Source of the DNA: JBEVNR01 sp040507985
Lineage (GTDB): Bacteria > Pseudomonadota > Alphaproteobacteria > Rickettsiales > UBA6187
Length of the DNA: 64,000 bases
Reading direction: 5' to 3'
Assembly: GCA_040507985.1 (NCBI GenBank)
Contig: JBEVNR010000012.1
Location: 112,324 to 176,323, forward strand
Part shown: positions 26,184 through 34,600 of the stretch, piece by piece
Layout of the letters: the number at the start of each line of letters is the position of its first letter
How positions within the stretch are numbered: position 1 is the first letter of the stretch
Notes under the pieces: generated by a model
Database searches by the model: none
What the model saw: only the letters and a program-made list of their open reading frames with translations
What the model was told of the DNA's origin: nothing
Made by a program: the position numbers and the translations under genes

Positions 26184-26890
26184 CGCCGCAAGCGCGAGCC
26201 ACTCAGGGGTTTTCTCTGGTCGAGTTGGCCATCGTGATGGTCATCGTCGGGCTGCTCGCCGCCGGAGTGACGGCGGGGCGCACGCTGATGGCCTCGGCGC
26301 AAATGCGGGTAATCATCGCCGAAGCGCAAAATTTTAAATTGCAGACCGACAATTTTTTCTCCCGGTACGACGCCCTGCCCGGCGACCTTAAAAATGCCAA
26401 CGACGCATGGACCAACGCCGAAAGCGGCAACGGCAACGGCAAGATCGAAGACGACGAAAGCTTCCAGTTTTGGAAGCAATTACGGCTGGCCGAGCTTATT
26501 GCGGGGAATTTTAGCGGCGAAGGACCGGACGCCGCCATTGGGGTGAACGTGCCGGCGTCGAAGGAAAACGCGGCGGGATTCGACGCGCTCCGGCACGAGG
26601 CCCCGGGCGGGTGGGTCGACAAGGCGGGACGTCATTTAAAGGGAAATTATTTGCGCTACGGCAAGGAGCCGACGCCCACGGGCGACGCCGATTACCTCAC
26701 GGCGCCGGCGCTGACGGGCGAAAGCGCGGCGGACATTGACGCCAAAATCGACAACGGCGTTCCCAATTACGGCGGCGTGCTGGCCGTAAACGGCGAGGGC
26801 GCGACGCATTGCTACAACGCCGACGGCAGCGCCTACGATTATTCCGTAAAACTACCCCAATGCGTGCTGCTCTTTACGCTTGGCTATTAG
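26180..26890 (+). CDS. Prepilin-type protein (type IV pilin/pseudopilin-like)
   Basis: A 236-residue protein with a class III signal: short basic leader, then GFSLVELAIVMVIVGLLAAG with the conserved glutamate at +5. PilD-type peptidase should cut after the glycine. The mature region has DNFFSRYDALPGDLKNANDAW and alternates small charged segments. Two cysteines near the end could form a disulfide, as in major pilins. The start overlaps the sigma-54 regulator stop. No assembly ATPase is nearby. Two further prepilin genes lie at 30514 and 31677. Confidence 0.85.
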   Translation: MTPQARATQGFSLVELAIVMVIVGLLAAGVTAGRTLMASAQMRVIIAEAQNFKLQTDNFFSRYDALPGDLKNANDAWTNAESGNGNGKIEDDESFQFWKQLRLAELIAGNFSGEGPDAAIGVNVPASKENAAGFDALRHEAPGGWVDKAGRHLKGNYLRYGKEPTPTGDADYLTAPALTGESAADIDAKIDNGVPNYGGVLAVNGEGATHCYNADGSAYDYSVKLPQCVLLFTLGY

Positions 26891-26902
26891 GGACGCGCGA
26901 TG

Positions 26903-27769
26903 TTACGACAACGCCATAAACACCGAAACATATAGAGCCAACAACGCGTTGCGCTCAAAAAATACGCGACATGCGTCGACGGAGCGCAAGTCCAGGGAGT
27001 AGATTGCCTGCCACGCCCAGAGCGCGCCGGGCGCAGCGCCGGCGATGACGTACAGCGGAGCGGCGCCGCTCTCCATTAATCCCGCCAGCGCGAAGAGGGC
27101 GAAAGCCGCACCGTAACAGGCGGCGACGGCTTCCCTTATATGTTCCCCGAACAAAAGAACCGTCGAGCGCAATCCCAGTTTTTCGTCCTGGGGAGCGTCG
27201 GGAACGGCGTATATCGTATCGTACCCCACGGTGAGGAACGTTCCGCCCGCGTAAAGAATAAGCGCCGAGACGGTGACGCTATCGGTAAGCGCGGCATAGG
27301 AGATAAGCGCGCCCGCGTTAAACGTCATGCCCAGGAAAAATTGCGGCGCCGGCGTTGCGCGTTTCGCAAGGGGATACATCGCGGCCATGCCGGCGGCGAC
27401 AAACGCCAACGCTATGGCCAGACCGTTTAATAACGTTAGGCCAAGTGCGCCTACCGCCAGCAATCCGGCCAGAAGCGGGAGCGCTTCGCGGGGCATGATC
27501 TCGCCCGAGGCCAGCGGACGGTCTTTCGTGCGATCGACCTGCGCGTCTATTTTCATGTCCCATAAATCGTTCACGACGCATCCGGCCGAACGCATCGCGA
27601 AAGCGGCAAGAAACAGACCGAATCCTACGACGCAGGCGTCCCAGAACGGAGCGTCGGCCAATGCCGCGCCCCATAGACATGGAAAACCAAGCAGCAGGGC
27701 GCCCGTGGGCTTGTCGAGCCGCGCCAGACGCCAATAGGGCGAACGTGTGATTTTATGTGGAAATTCGAT
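26903..27769 (-). CDS. ubiA: 4-hydroxybenzoate polyprenyltransferase (UbiA)
   Basis: A 288-residue membrane prenyltransferase of ubiquinone synthesis. The first allylic-diphosphate motif is NDLWDMKIDAQVDRTKDRP, with both aspartates. The second appears as DAPQDEKLGLRST. The conserved N-terminus (YWRLARLDKPTGALLL, then a first membrane helix) is in frame but has no ATG, GTG or TTG before it. An in-frame TAG precedes it by four codons. AGGGGGAA lies 5 bases before an ATC at 27769, the only well-placed start. Starting at the TTG at 27661 would remove helix one. The coordinates given use the ATC. Confidence 0.85.
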   Translation of the reverse strand: MEFPHKITRSPYWRLARLDKPTGALLLGFPCLWGAALADAPFWDACVVGFGLFLAAFAMRSAGCVVNDLWDMKIDAQVDRTKDRPLASGEIMPREALPLLAGLLAVGALGLTLLNGLAIALAFVAAGMAAMYPLAKRATPAPQFFLGMTFNAGALISYAALTDSVTVSALILYAGGTFLTVGYDTIYAVPDAPQDEKLGLRSTVLLFGEHIREAVAACYGAAFALFALAGLMESGAAPLYVIAGAAPGALWAWQAIYSLDLRSVDACRVFFERNALLALYVSVFMALS

Positions 27770-27787
27770 GTCTTCCCCCTATGATAT

Positions 27788-27957
27788 TAGACTTCTTGCA
27801 TAACCCGCTAAGGCGGAGCGGATACTAGGTTTCGCCCGCCCGGAGAACCGCAGCGTACTAGACGCGAAGGCCTGCCCCCGCGAAAGCGGGGGTAAGGATT
27901 CGAGGATGGACGAACCGACGTAGACGCCCGCTTTAGTAGGGTTATGCAAGAAGTCTA
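27788..27957. repeat. MITE-like element (family D), full copy
   Basis: A 170-bp element with perfect 19-bp inverted ends TAGACTTCTTGCATAACCC. Its centre includes GCAGCGTACTAGACGC and the hairpin CCCCCGCGAAAGCGGGGG, also inside the family C element at 18083-18250. It sits between the ubiA start and kpsT (start at 27991), ending 33 bases before kpsT. A shorter relative lies at 28716-28787. No transposase is present. Confidence 0.75.
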
Positions 27958-27990
27958 TTTTAAAGACATACCTAACTATGCGTACCGCTT

Positions 27991-28650
27991 ATGCGTCCGG
28001 CGATTGAACTTATCCATCTCACTAAACTATACACCATCTCGCACTTTCGGCGCAAGCTTGTGTTAAACGACGTGAATCTTCGCATTCCCTCCGACGTGAG
28101 TATCGGAATCATGGGAAAGAACGGCGCGGGCAAGTCGACGCTGGTCAACCTTATTTCGGGGGTGGAGTTTCCCTCCTCCGGGCGCATCGCCCGAAACGGC
28201 CTGCGCATTTCCTGGCCCATCGGGCGCGGAGGCGTGCAAGGGGCGTTGTCGGCCTACAACAACATTAAGTTCATTTGTCGCGTGACGGGCGCCAATTTCA
28301 GAAAGTCAGCCGACATGGTGGCTGACCTGACGGAATTGGGGGCCTATATGGACATGCCCGTCCACACCTATTCGTCGGGCATGAAGGCGCGCCTCATGCT
28401 CGCCATGAGCCTGATTCCCGAATATGACTGCTATTTGGTGGACGAAGGATTCAACGCCGGCACCCCAAAATTCACCGAAAAATTTAACGAGGTCTTTAGC
28501 CGCCGACGCGAACGGGCGAACATGCTCTGCATATCGCACAATCCTGCAATCATCCGCCGTTTTTGCGACAAGGCCGCCTTGCTGAGAGATGGAAAGCTCG
28601 TCCTTTTTGAAGATATCGAAGAGGCGGTGGAAATATTCAAAACTCTGTAA
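27991..28650 (+). CDS. kpsT: Capsule polysaccharide ABC exporter ATPase KpsT
   Basis: A 219-residue ATPase with Walker A GKNGAGKST, signature YSSGMKARL and Walker B DCYLVDE. The FRRKLVLNDVNLRIPSDVSIG opening and the small size match KpsT/BexA/CtrD of group 2 capsule exporters. It would power KpsM, which is not in this window. KpsD at 4636, KpsC at 43497 and KpsS at 42202 belong to the same pathway. Unusually, the gene stands alone between two copies of one repeat family. Confidence 0.9.
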   Translation: MRPAIELIHLTKLYTISHFRRKLVLNDVNLRIPSDVSIGIMGKNGAGKSTLVNLISGVEFPSSGRIARNGLRISWPIGRGGVQGALSAYNNIKFICRVTGANFRKSADMVADLTELGAYMDMPVHTYSSGMKARLMLAMSLIPEYDCYLVDEGFNAGTPKFTEKFNEVFSRRRERANMLCISHNPAIIRRFCDKAALLRDGKLVLFEDIEEAVEIFKTL

Positions 28651-28715
28651 ATTGGCCTCCGCAGGGATGGCGCATGGATAGGGAACGTCGGCGGGATAAC
28701 CTCCATCCTCCCTAT

Positions 28716-28787
28716 TAGACCTCTTGCATAACCCGCTAAGGCGGAGCGGAGTAGACGGCCGCCATAGCAGGGTATGCAACAGATCTA
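28716..28787. repeat. MITE-like family D, short copy
   Basis: A 72-bp relative of the 27788-27957 element. The left end TAGACCTCTTGCATAACCC is followed by the same GCTAAGGCGGAGCGGA as in the full copy. The right end (GGGTATGCAACAGATCTA) is more divergent. The central cassette is missing. The last three bases supply the stop codon (TAG on the minus strand) of alr. Confidence 0.7.
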
Positions 28788-29948
28788 TTGTTCGGCGTCG
28801 GACGCATGCAGATATCGACGAGCGACGCGCTCGCCTATGCCTGTAAAAATCTCGTACGGAATAGTTCCGCACCACGCCGCAAAGTTTTCCGCCGATATGC
28901 GGTCGCCGAAAATTTCTACGGGAGCGCCTTCATAGAGAAGCGCCTCCGGAACGGCGGTCGCGTCGACGACGGTTAAATCCATCGACACCCTTCCCACGTA
29001 ATGGCACGGCGTCTCGCCTATCATGCAATAGGCGCTTCCGCTTTTGGCAAGGGCGCGGGGCAGGCCGTCGGCGTATCCAACCGGCAGGCATCCCAAAATC
29101 GTTCCGGCGGGAACGACGCGCTCCGATCCGTAGCCGACGGAGGTCGGCTCCGTCGTTCGGCGTATTTGGCATAAAAACGCGTCGAACCTGACCGCCGGCG
29201 TCAACGGGTTCGGACCGCATCCCGCATGGGGATGCGCCCCGTACAACCCTATTCCCGCGCGTATTTGGTCGAAGCGATAAGAAGAAGGCAGGAACGCGCC
29301 GGAGGAATTGGCCAGCGACAGGCGAACGTTCGGAAAAATGCTGCGCAACTCTTGCGCGCGGCGCAATTGTTCGGCGTTCATCGGATTTTCCGGCGTATCG
29401 GCGCACGCCAAATGGCTTATGATTCCGCAAAGTTGCGAGTCCATTCGCTCGTTTGCCAGCGTTTGGCGCAAGGCGACGGCGTCGCTCGGAGAAAAACCGA
29501 AGCGCGCCATGCCGGTATCGACATGCGCCATAAACGGAAGCAACCGCCCCGTCTCCCTCGCTCGCTTTCGCCATAACTCGACTTGGCGCAACGTATTTAA
29601 AACGGGAATAAGTTGGCGTTCCTCCGCAAGGCGACAATCTTCGATGGAAAACGGACCGGAGAAAAAAGCGAAACTACTTTTGCGCGCCGCCTCTCGGACG
29701 CGGCGGGAAATTTCAACGCCGAAACAGTAAAAAGCGAGGCAATTTTCCTCCGCCAAGGCCGACACGACCGCTTCGGCGCCTATGCCGTAGGCGTTCGCCT
29801 TCACCACCGCCGCCGCTTCGGACGGCGACGCGCGCGAGGCCAACAAACTATAATTCGCCCGCAGCTTACGCAAATCGGCGGTTAAGACGCCTCCGTTCAT
29901 AGGTATGGCTGCCGGATGGTTCGGTTGAACGACGTCTAAACATATCAT
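28785..29948 (-). CDS. alr: Alanine racemase
   Basis: A PLP enzyme of about 387 residues that supplies D-alanine for peptidoglycan. The PLP lysine is in AVVKANAYGIGAEAVV. The opposing tyrosine is in TSVGYGSERVV. HVDTGMARFG, GVYGAH-type ligands (GIGLYGAHP) and the GRVSMDLTVVD block are present. Several in-frame ATGs exist at the start: 30014 (as GTG), 29966, 29948 and 29900. 29948 gives a family-like length. The stop codon lies inside the outer end of a MITE. dadA is not nearby. Confidence 0.93.
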   Translation of the reverse strand: MICLDVVQPNHPAAIPMNGGVLTADLRKLRANYSLLASRASPSEAAAVVKANAYGIGAEAVVSALAEENCLAFYCFGVEISRRVREAARKSSFAFFSGPFSIEDCRLAEERQLIPVLNTLRQVELWRKRARETGRLLPFMAHVDTGMARFGFSPSDAVALRQTLANERMDSQLCGIISHLACADTPENPMNAEQLRRAQELRSIFPNVRLSLANSSGAFLPSSYRFDQIRAGIGLYGAHPHAGCGPNPLTPAVRFDAFLCQIRRTTEPTSVGYGSERVVPAGTILGCLPVGYADGLPRALAKSGSAYCMIGETPCHYVGRVSMDLTVVDATAVPEALLYEGAPVEIFGDRISAENFAAWCGTIPYEIFTGIGERVARRYLHASDAEQ

Positions 29949-29989
29949 AGAGCCGAGCCGAGCCATAGAAAAAAGCGACGCATTAAAAC

Positions 29990-30008
29990 ATGGCTCTTGA
30001 CTAGCGCC
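29990..30008. repeat. 19-bp repeat shared with IS1595-like end
   Basis: ATGGCTCTTGACTAGCGCC matches, with one difference, the sequence at 63868-63886 next to the IS1595-like transposase. Here it abuts the recombinase remnant and lies upstream of alr. It may be a terminal inverted repeat of an insertion sequence that has gone, or a recombination point. Confidence 0.45.
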
Positions 30009-30304
30009 TATCACTCTACGAGCGCCAGGTGCAGCAATTAGAAGAACAACGCATAATCATAAACGACAAAATCAAAAATTGCGGCGCTTTGGATAGCGTG
30101 ATGGCCGAAGATGTTAGAACCGGATTTAATTTTCTTGAAAATCCCCAAAAATACCGGGCTTCGGCGGGGTTGGAAGGCAAAGGAATGGTGCTAAAAGCTA
30201 CTTTCTCCGGCCCTTTGGGTATCACCGCAAAAGAGGATTTAGAACCGCCGCTCTCTCGCTCCCATTCTCGGTTTTAAGGGAGTTGAGTGAGGGTGATTCC
30301 GAAG
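30005..30304 (+). pseudogene. C-terminal remnant of a large serine recombinase
   Basis: The frame from 30005 reads LSLYERQVQQLEEQR and continues to FENPQKYRAS-like and KATFSGPLG text. This is the end of a phage-type serine recombinase. At about 30218 it shifts by one base. The following frame reads RKRGFRTAALSLPFSVLREL, the known C-terminus of such proteins, then runs into the tRNA gene. No N-terminal catalytic domain exists. The remnant therefore marks an old integration at tRNA-Leu, now broken. Confidence 0.65.
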
Positions 30305-30391
30305 TGGTGCTCGCGGCCGGAATCGAACCGGCACGGGATTGCTCCCAACAGATTTTAAGTCTGCAGCGTCTACCTGTTCCGCCACGCAAGC
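30305..30391 (-). tRNA. tRNA-Leu (TAA anticodon)
   Basis: An 87-base class II tRNA with encoded CCA and a long variable arm (TTGGGAGCAATCCCG). The acceptor stem is GCTTGCG with CGCGAGC. The anticodon loop is CTTAAAA, giving TAA, which reads TTA. A serine recombinase remnant abuts its 3' end, making it a likely former integration site. Confidence 0.96.
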
Positions 30392-30513
30392 CGACATTGC
30401 CCATAAGCGGACAACCTAGTTGCGCCATATTATGTATCGTCGGGGCTAAGGGCAAGTAAATTATGCCAAAACCTAACGAAAAATACATGATTGACGCGTA
30501 GCATGGATAACGC

Positions 30514-31680
30514 ATGCATATGAAAAAACCATCGCCGCCTCTTTTCCCGACGGCCGGCTTCAGCCTTATCGAGCTGAGCGCCGTGATCGCCGTCGCCGCC
30601 ACGGTCACGGTCGGGTATTTGTCGTGGACGCAACCCAAACAAAAGAGCTTCGCCGAAAAAAGTCGCGTCACCGAAGCGAAGATGCGCACCGTGGCGTCGG
30701 CCATCGAAGCGTTTAAGGTGAAGTACGGACGTCTTCCGTGTCCGGCCGACCCGTACCAACGCCGAAACGGCGAACGCGCCGAGGAAGCGCCGCCGAAAGA
30801 GTATTCTTCCGAATACGGCATGGAAAATATGGACGAGATCGAAACCGACGCCTTAAAAACGCTTGGATCCGATTGCCCGTTCAACTCCGGCATGGTGCCC
30901 GCCTATGCGCTCGAACTGTCGGAAGATTATTTCCTGGACGGATGGGACAGGCGCTTCACCTACCAGGTCAGCCGTCGCCTATGCGGATCGGACGCCGGCG
31001 TGACGGGGGGGCTGCCCGCCGACGTTAGCCGCAACAAAGGGTGCACCAGAAGCGATTTTATGTCCGACGCCGGCGACATTATCATAAAGGACGGCGCCGG
31101 CAATCGCCTTCGCGACAACGCGGCCTACGTGTTGCTTAGCCACGGACGCAACGGATACGGCGCGTTTTTGCCGAGCGGCGCGCGCGTGCCGTTTCCACCC
31201 GGCGCCTCAGCGACGGAAAAGGAAAACGCGAACGCTTATAGCTTCGCCTCTCCCGCCGCCTTCAATCCCGCCGAAAAGACGTTCGTTGACGCCCCGCGCA
31301 CCGCCGGGGGCTACGACGACATCATTTATTATCGCACCAAAGCCCAGATTGAAACGCTGAGCGCCGACGAAAATCGCAAATTATTGACTAAGGAGGAATG
31401 CGACGGCTTTCGCGACATAATCGCCTCTACGGATTTCGACTATCTCTTAACGCAAGCCAAACAAAACGACGCGCTTAACGCCGCGATGAAAAAAGGCGCC
31501 TCCAATCCGGGAGACGCCGCGCTCATGATGATTTTAGACAGCCTGCAACGCATATGCGGCAATAAAAAATATTATAACTACTCGGCCTCGGACTATCGCT
31601 GCCCGAAAGACGCGAAATGGAACGCGACGACGCAAGCCTGCGAGTGCCTTGGCGCCGATTGGGACAACTGCCAGCCATGA
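30514..31680 (+). CDS. Prepilin-type protein, large
   Basis: A 388-residue protein with a class III signal (TAGFSLIELSAVIAVAATVT). A conserved pilin helix follows (about 40-75: SRVTEAKMRTVASAIEAFKV). The motif GRLPCPADPY is shared with the next gene (GRIPCPASPS). The rest is Cys-containing and ends with ACECLGADWDNCQP. No LamG-like module is present. The stop overlaps the next prepilin gene by ATGA, so the two are coupled. The start may be the ATG at 30514 or 30520. Confidence 0.8.
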   Translation: MHMKKPSPPLFPTAGFSLIELSAVIAVAATVTVGYLSWTQPKQKSFAEKSRVTEAKMRTVASAIEAFKVKYGRLPCPADPYQRRNGERAEEAPPKEYSSEYGMENMDEIETDALKTLGSDCPFNSGMVPAYALELSEDYFLDGWDRRFTYQVSRRLCGSDAGVTGGLPADVSRNKGCTRSDFMSDAGDIIIKDGAGNRLRDNAAYVLLSHGRNGYGAFLPSGARVPFPPGASATEKENANAYSFASPAAFNPAEKTFVDAPRTAGGYDDIIYYRTKAQIETLSADENRKLLTKEECDGFRDIIASTDFDYLLTQAKQNDALNAAMKKGASNPGDAALMMILDSLQRICGNKKYYNYSASDYRCPKDAKWNATTQACECLGADWDNCQP

Positions 31681-34547
31681 TCCCCATGCCCGCCATGATA
31701 AAAAAACTTCTCCTCCGCGCGTTTTTCGCGAGACGCTTTTCCCCCCTAAGAGGCTATACCCTCGTAGAGCTTTCCGTCTCCACCAGCATTATCGCCATAT
31801 TAGCGGTCGGGGCGCTCGCCATGATCCAAAAGAAGAACGAAGCCGACAACGTGCGCGAAACCCACATGAAACTCGGCGCGATCAAGGCGGCGATAGATAA
31901 GTTCGCGCGCGTGAACGGACGCATTCCCTGCCCGGCCTCGCCGTCGCTGCCCGAAAGCTCCACCTATTTCGGCAAGGACCAAAAAGCCTCGGACGCGGGA
32001 GGCGACGCGCCCATATTTGACGACGTCGCCGTGAAATGCGTCGGTCCCGACGTTAACTTCAACGCCGGGGCCGTGCCGGTGCGCACGCTCAACCTTTCCG
32101 ACGATTTTACCTATGACGGATGGAATCGTAAATTTATTTATAAGATAACTCCGGCGGCGGCGGACGCCAAAAAATTCCTAAAGCCAAGCTTTCGCGGAGA
32201 CATTCGCGTGGTTGATTTGCGCGGAAACAATAAAACTGACGTCGACAACGCCCCCCCCAACAACCAAGGCGCGTTATACGTGTTAATCAGCTACGGCAGT
32301 AACGGCCGCAACGTTGCCTGGGGGCGCGCTCTCACGGACGGCGACGCGCTCACGGCGCCGGACCCGTCCCAGGCCGTTGGTTTCGAGCAGCAAAATTTGC
32401 GGCACGAGCGCGGCATCTACATACAAGACGATCCCTCCGAAGGATTTGACGACGCGGTGGCGTTCGGATCGAAATCGAAAGTGTCTCCTCCAAAGGAAAC
32501 CTACCTTCCCACCGCCCTGCACGCCGACGCATGCAGCAATGCCGATTTTCTTTCCGCCCGGCCAGAATTGCTGGAGGGTCTGGGAGGATCGAAACCCATG
32601 AGGGAAAAACTCGTCGAGGCCGCGACGACCTTGTCGGCCCTGTGCGACTACAGCCCGAAAACCGCCAACATCTCCCAAACCGTGGCGGCGACGGAAGACG
32701 TGGCGTTTCGTTTCGACGCCGACCGTCCGGCGCTGGACGGATCGCAACCGGGAAGCAACGTCGCGACCACTTGGCAAGACGCGCAAGGAAAAACCGCGCG
32801 ACCGACAGGCGGCTCCATCTATCGCAGCGCGTCGATTAACGGACGCCCCGCGTTTAAAAGCTCCGGGGGATATTTCGCCTTTGATTCGGCGCCGGAGGGC
32901 ATGGACGCGGCGGACGAAAAACAATATTTCGGCCGGACCCCGGACAACGAACAACAATTCACCTTTTTCATGGCGATTCGCACCGGCACCAACGTGATGA
33001 CGAGCCAAACGCTGTATTCGAGCGGAGGAAATTTTTCCGTGTTCATCGAAAGCGCCAAGCTAAAGGCGCGCATCGGCAACGTGACGATCTCCGCCGCCAA
33101 CAACGCCACGCCCGAAACCAATTACGTCGTTTCCCTCGCGCGGGGCAAGGACGGATACGCGCTTATCCTCAACCAGGAAACGGGATTGACGCATTCCTCC
33201 TCCCTGCCCGCCGCCACGATAGGCCAGGCGCAATATCTGAGCGGCGCGAACGGCGCCGGGTATTTTACCGGCGCCATAGGCGAAGCGATTTTATACCGTT
33301 ACATGCTGCCGCAAAAACGTTTTTACGAAGTCATTTTGGCGCTCTCCTCGAAATGGGGGGCGATTTTTAGCTTTAACGCCAATTCCCCGGTTTCCTGCCC
33401 GTATAAGGGGCAGGAATATATCCGGACGCCTTCCGATCCGGAGTTGAAATGCCAATGCCCGGACGGAACGGTGCTCAACAGCCAGATGGGCGTCTCGAAC
33501 GCCTGCATCCAGGACAGTTCCGCCGTGGGGGAATGCGTGCCAGTCGCCAAATACGATCAGGAACAGATAGAGCAAGCGACGGCGGCGAACAATAAAAAAA
33601 TTCTCCTCCCGAGCGACTTCTCCGACCTGTTGCTATGGCTGGACGCGGCGGATTGCTCGACCGTGTCGCTAAAATCCGGCAGAAAAGTCGCCGTCTGGCA
33701 AGACAAAAGCGCGCAACGCAACGATTTTTCCATGGACGACGCCGCCTACATGCCGACCTACGAAAACATCAATTCCGCCGGCACGTTTCAAAACCAGCCT
33801 CTCGGCACGATGCGCTTTAGCCGGTTGGAGAAAAACCGCCTCGTGAATTCCAAGTGCCTGGGACAAAACTGCACCGACCTCTATATGGGAAAAACGGCGC
33901 CGAGCGCTATTTTAAACGTTCCCTACCGCCAGGCGTCGATTTACGTCGTCGCCCAAATCGTGTCGAATACCGAACAGGCGCCCTACACGTTATTTAACAG
34001 CGGCACGCACGATTGGGGAATAAAATTAAAATATAACGGCATTCCCTATATGTACATGCGCCCCCTTTCTTCCTATTCGGGGATTCAAGGAAATTTCGTG
34101 GCCGATAAAGTGCAATCCGGCCCGACCTACGCGGCTTACGGCAACGCCTACCATATTTTTCACGGCTATATTCAGGCGTCGCAATCCACCGACCAGGCGT
34201 TAATTCAGGCGCCGAAAATGGAGATGTACGTGGACGGACTTGGCGCCTTATACGACCAGGTGTGGACGATGAAAATTCAAAACGGAGTTGACGGATACGC
34301 CTATCCCAACACGGTCAACGGAAAATTTTACACCGATCGCGGCCTAGCGCCTTTCCCTTTCGCCTACGACGCGAGCCAGCCCAATACGATCGGCGGCGCG
34401 CTATCTTCCGGCGTCACCAACCCGGATTGGTTTGACGGGCGCATCGGCGAAATCGTCGTCATAAAAGACTACATGAACGATAAGGTCGATAAAAAAGAGG
34501 CGATTCTGAGGTATTTAAACTGCAAATGGCGAAATGCGTGCAACTAA
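31677..34547 (+). CDS. Giant prepilin-adhesin with two LamG-like domains
   Basis: A 956-residue protein. A class III signal (LRGYTLVELSVSTSIIAILA) and the paired pilin segment MKLGAIKAAIDKFARVNGRIPCP make up the N-terminus. The body has two concanavalin/LamG-like regions. One starts near residue 345 (FRFDADRPALDG, then TWQDAQG). The second starts near 645 (LLLWLDAADCSTVSLKSGRKV, with VWQDKSAQRNDF). A cysteine-rich link with PDGTVLN sits between. The C-terminus has a further disulfide-type YLNCKWRNAC end. It probably caps a pilus or pseudopilus and binds carbohydrate or a surface. Confidence 0.8.
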   Translation: MIPMPAMIKKLLLRAFFARRFSPLRGYTLVELSVSTSIIAILAVGALAMIQKKNEADNVRETHMKLGAIKAAIDKFARVNGRIPCPASPSLPESSTYFGKDQKASDAGGDAPIFDDVAVKCVGPDVNFNAGAVPVRTLNLSDDFTYDGWNRKFIYKITPAAADAKKFLKPSFRGDIRVVDLRGNNKTDVDNAPPNNQGALYVLISYGSNGRNVAWGRALTDGDALTAPDPSQAVGFEQQNLRHERGIYIQDDPSEGFDDAVAFGSKSKVSPPKETYLPTALHADACSNADFLSARPELLEGLGGSKPMREKLVEAATTLSALCDYSPKTANISQTVAATEDVAFRFDADRPALDGSQPGSNVATTWQDAQGKTARPTGGSIYRSASINGRPAFKSSGGYFAFDSAPEGMDAADEKQYFGRTPDNEQQFTFFMAIRTGTNVMTSQTLYSSGGNFSVFIESAKLKARIGNVTISAANNATPETNYVVSLARGKDGYALILNQETGLTHSSSLPAATIGQAQYLSGANGAGYFTGAIGEAILYRYMLPQKRFYEVILALSSKWGAIFSFNANSPVSCPYKGQEYIRTPSDPELKCQCPDGTVLNSQMGVSNACIQDSSAVGECVPVAKYDQEQIEQATAANNKKILLPSDFSDLLLWLDAADCSTVSLKSGRKVAVWQDKSAQRNDFSMDDAAYMPTYENINSAGTFQNQPLGTMRFSRLEKNRLVNSKCLGQNCTDLYMGKTAPSAILNVPYRQASIYVVAQIVSNTEQAPYTLFNSGTHDWGIKLKYNGIPYMYMRPLSSYSGIQGNFVADKVQSGPTYAAYGNAYHIFHGYIQASQSTDQALIQAPKMEMYVDGLGALYDQVWTMKIQNGVDGYAYPNTVNGKFYTDRGLAPFPFAYDASQPNTIGGALSSGVTNPDWFDGRIGEIVVIKDYMNDKVDKKEAILRYLNCKWRNACN

Positions 34548-34600
34548 ACGCATATTACGGCGTTATTGCCGAACGGCTTAGAGCCGTTTACGGTCCGGCT

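Noticed and set aside
30222..30893. Leftward frame across tRNA-Leu and the next prepilin
   Set aside because: It reads through the tRNA and is antisense to the prepilin gene.
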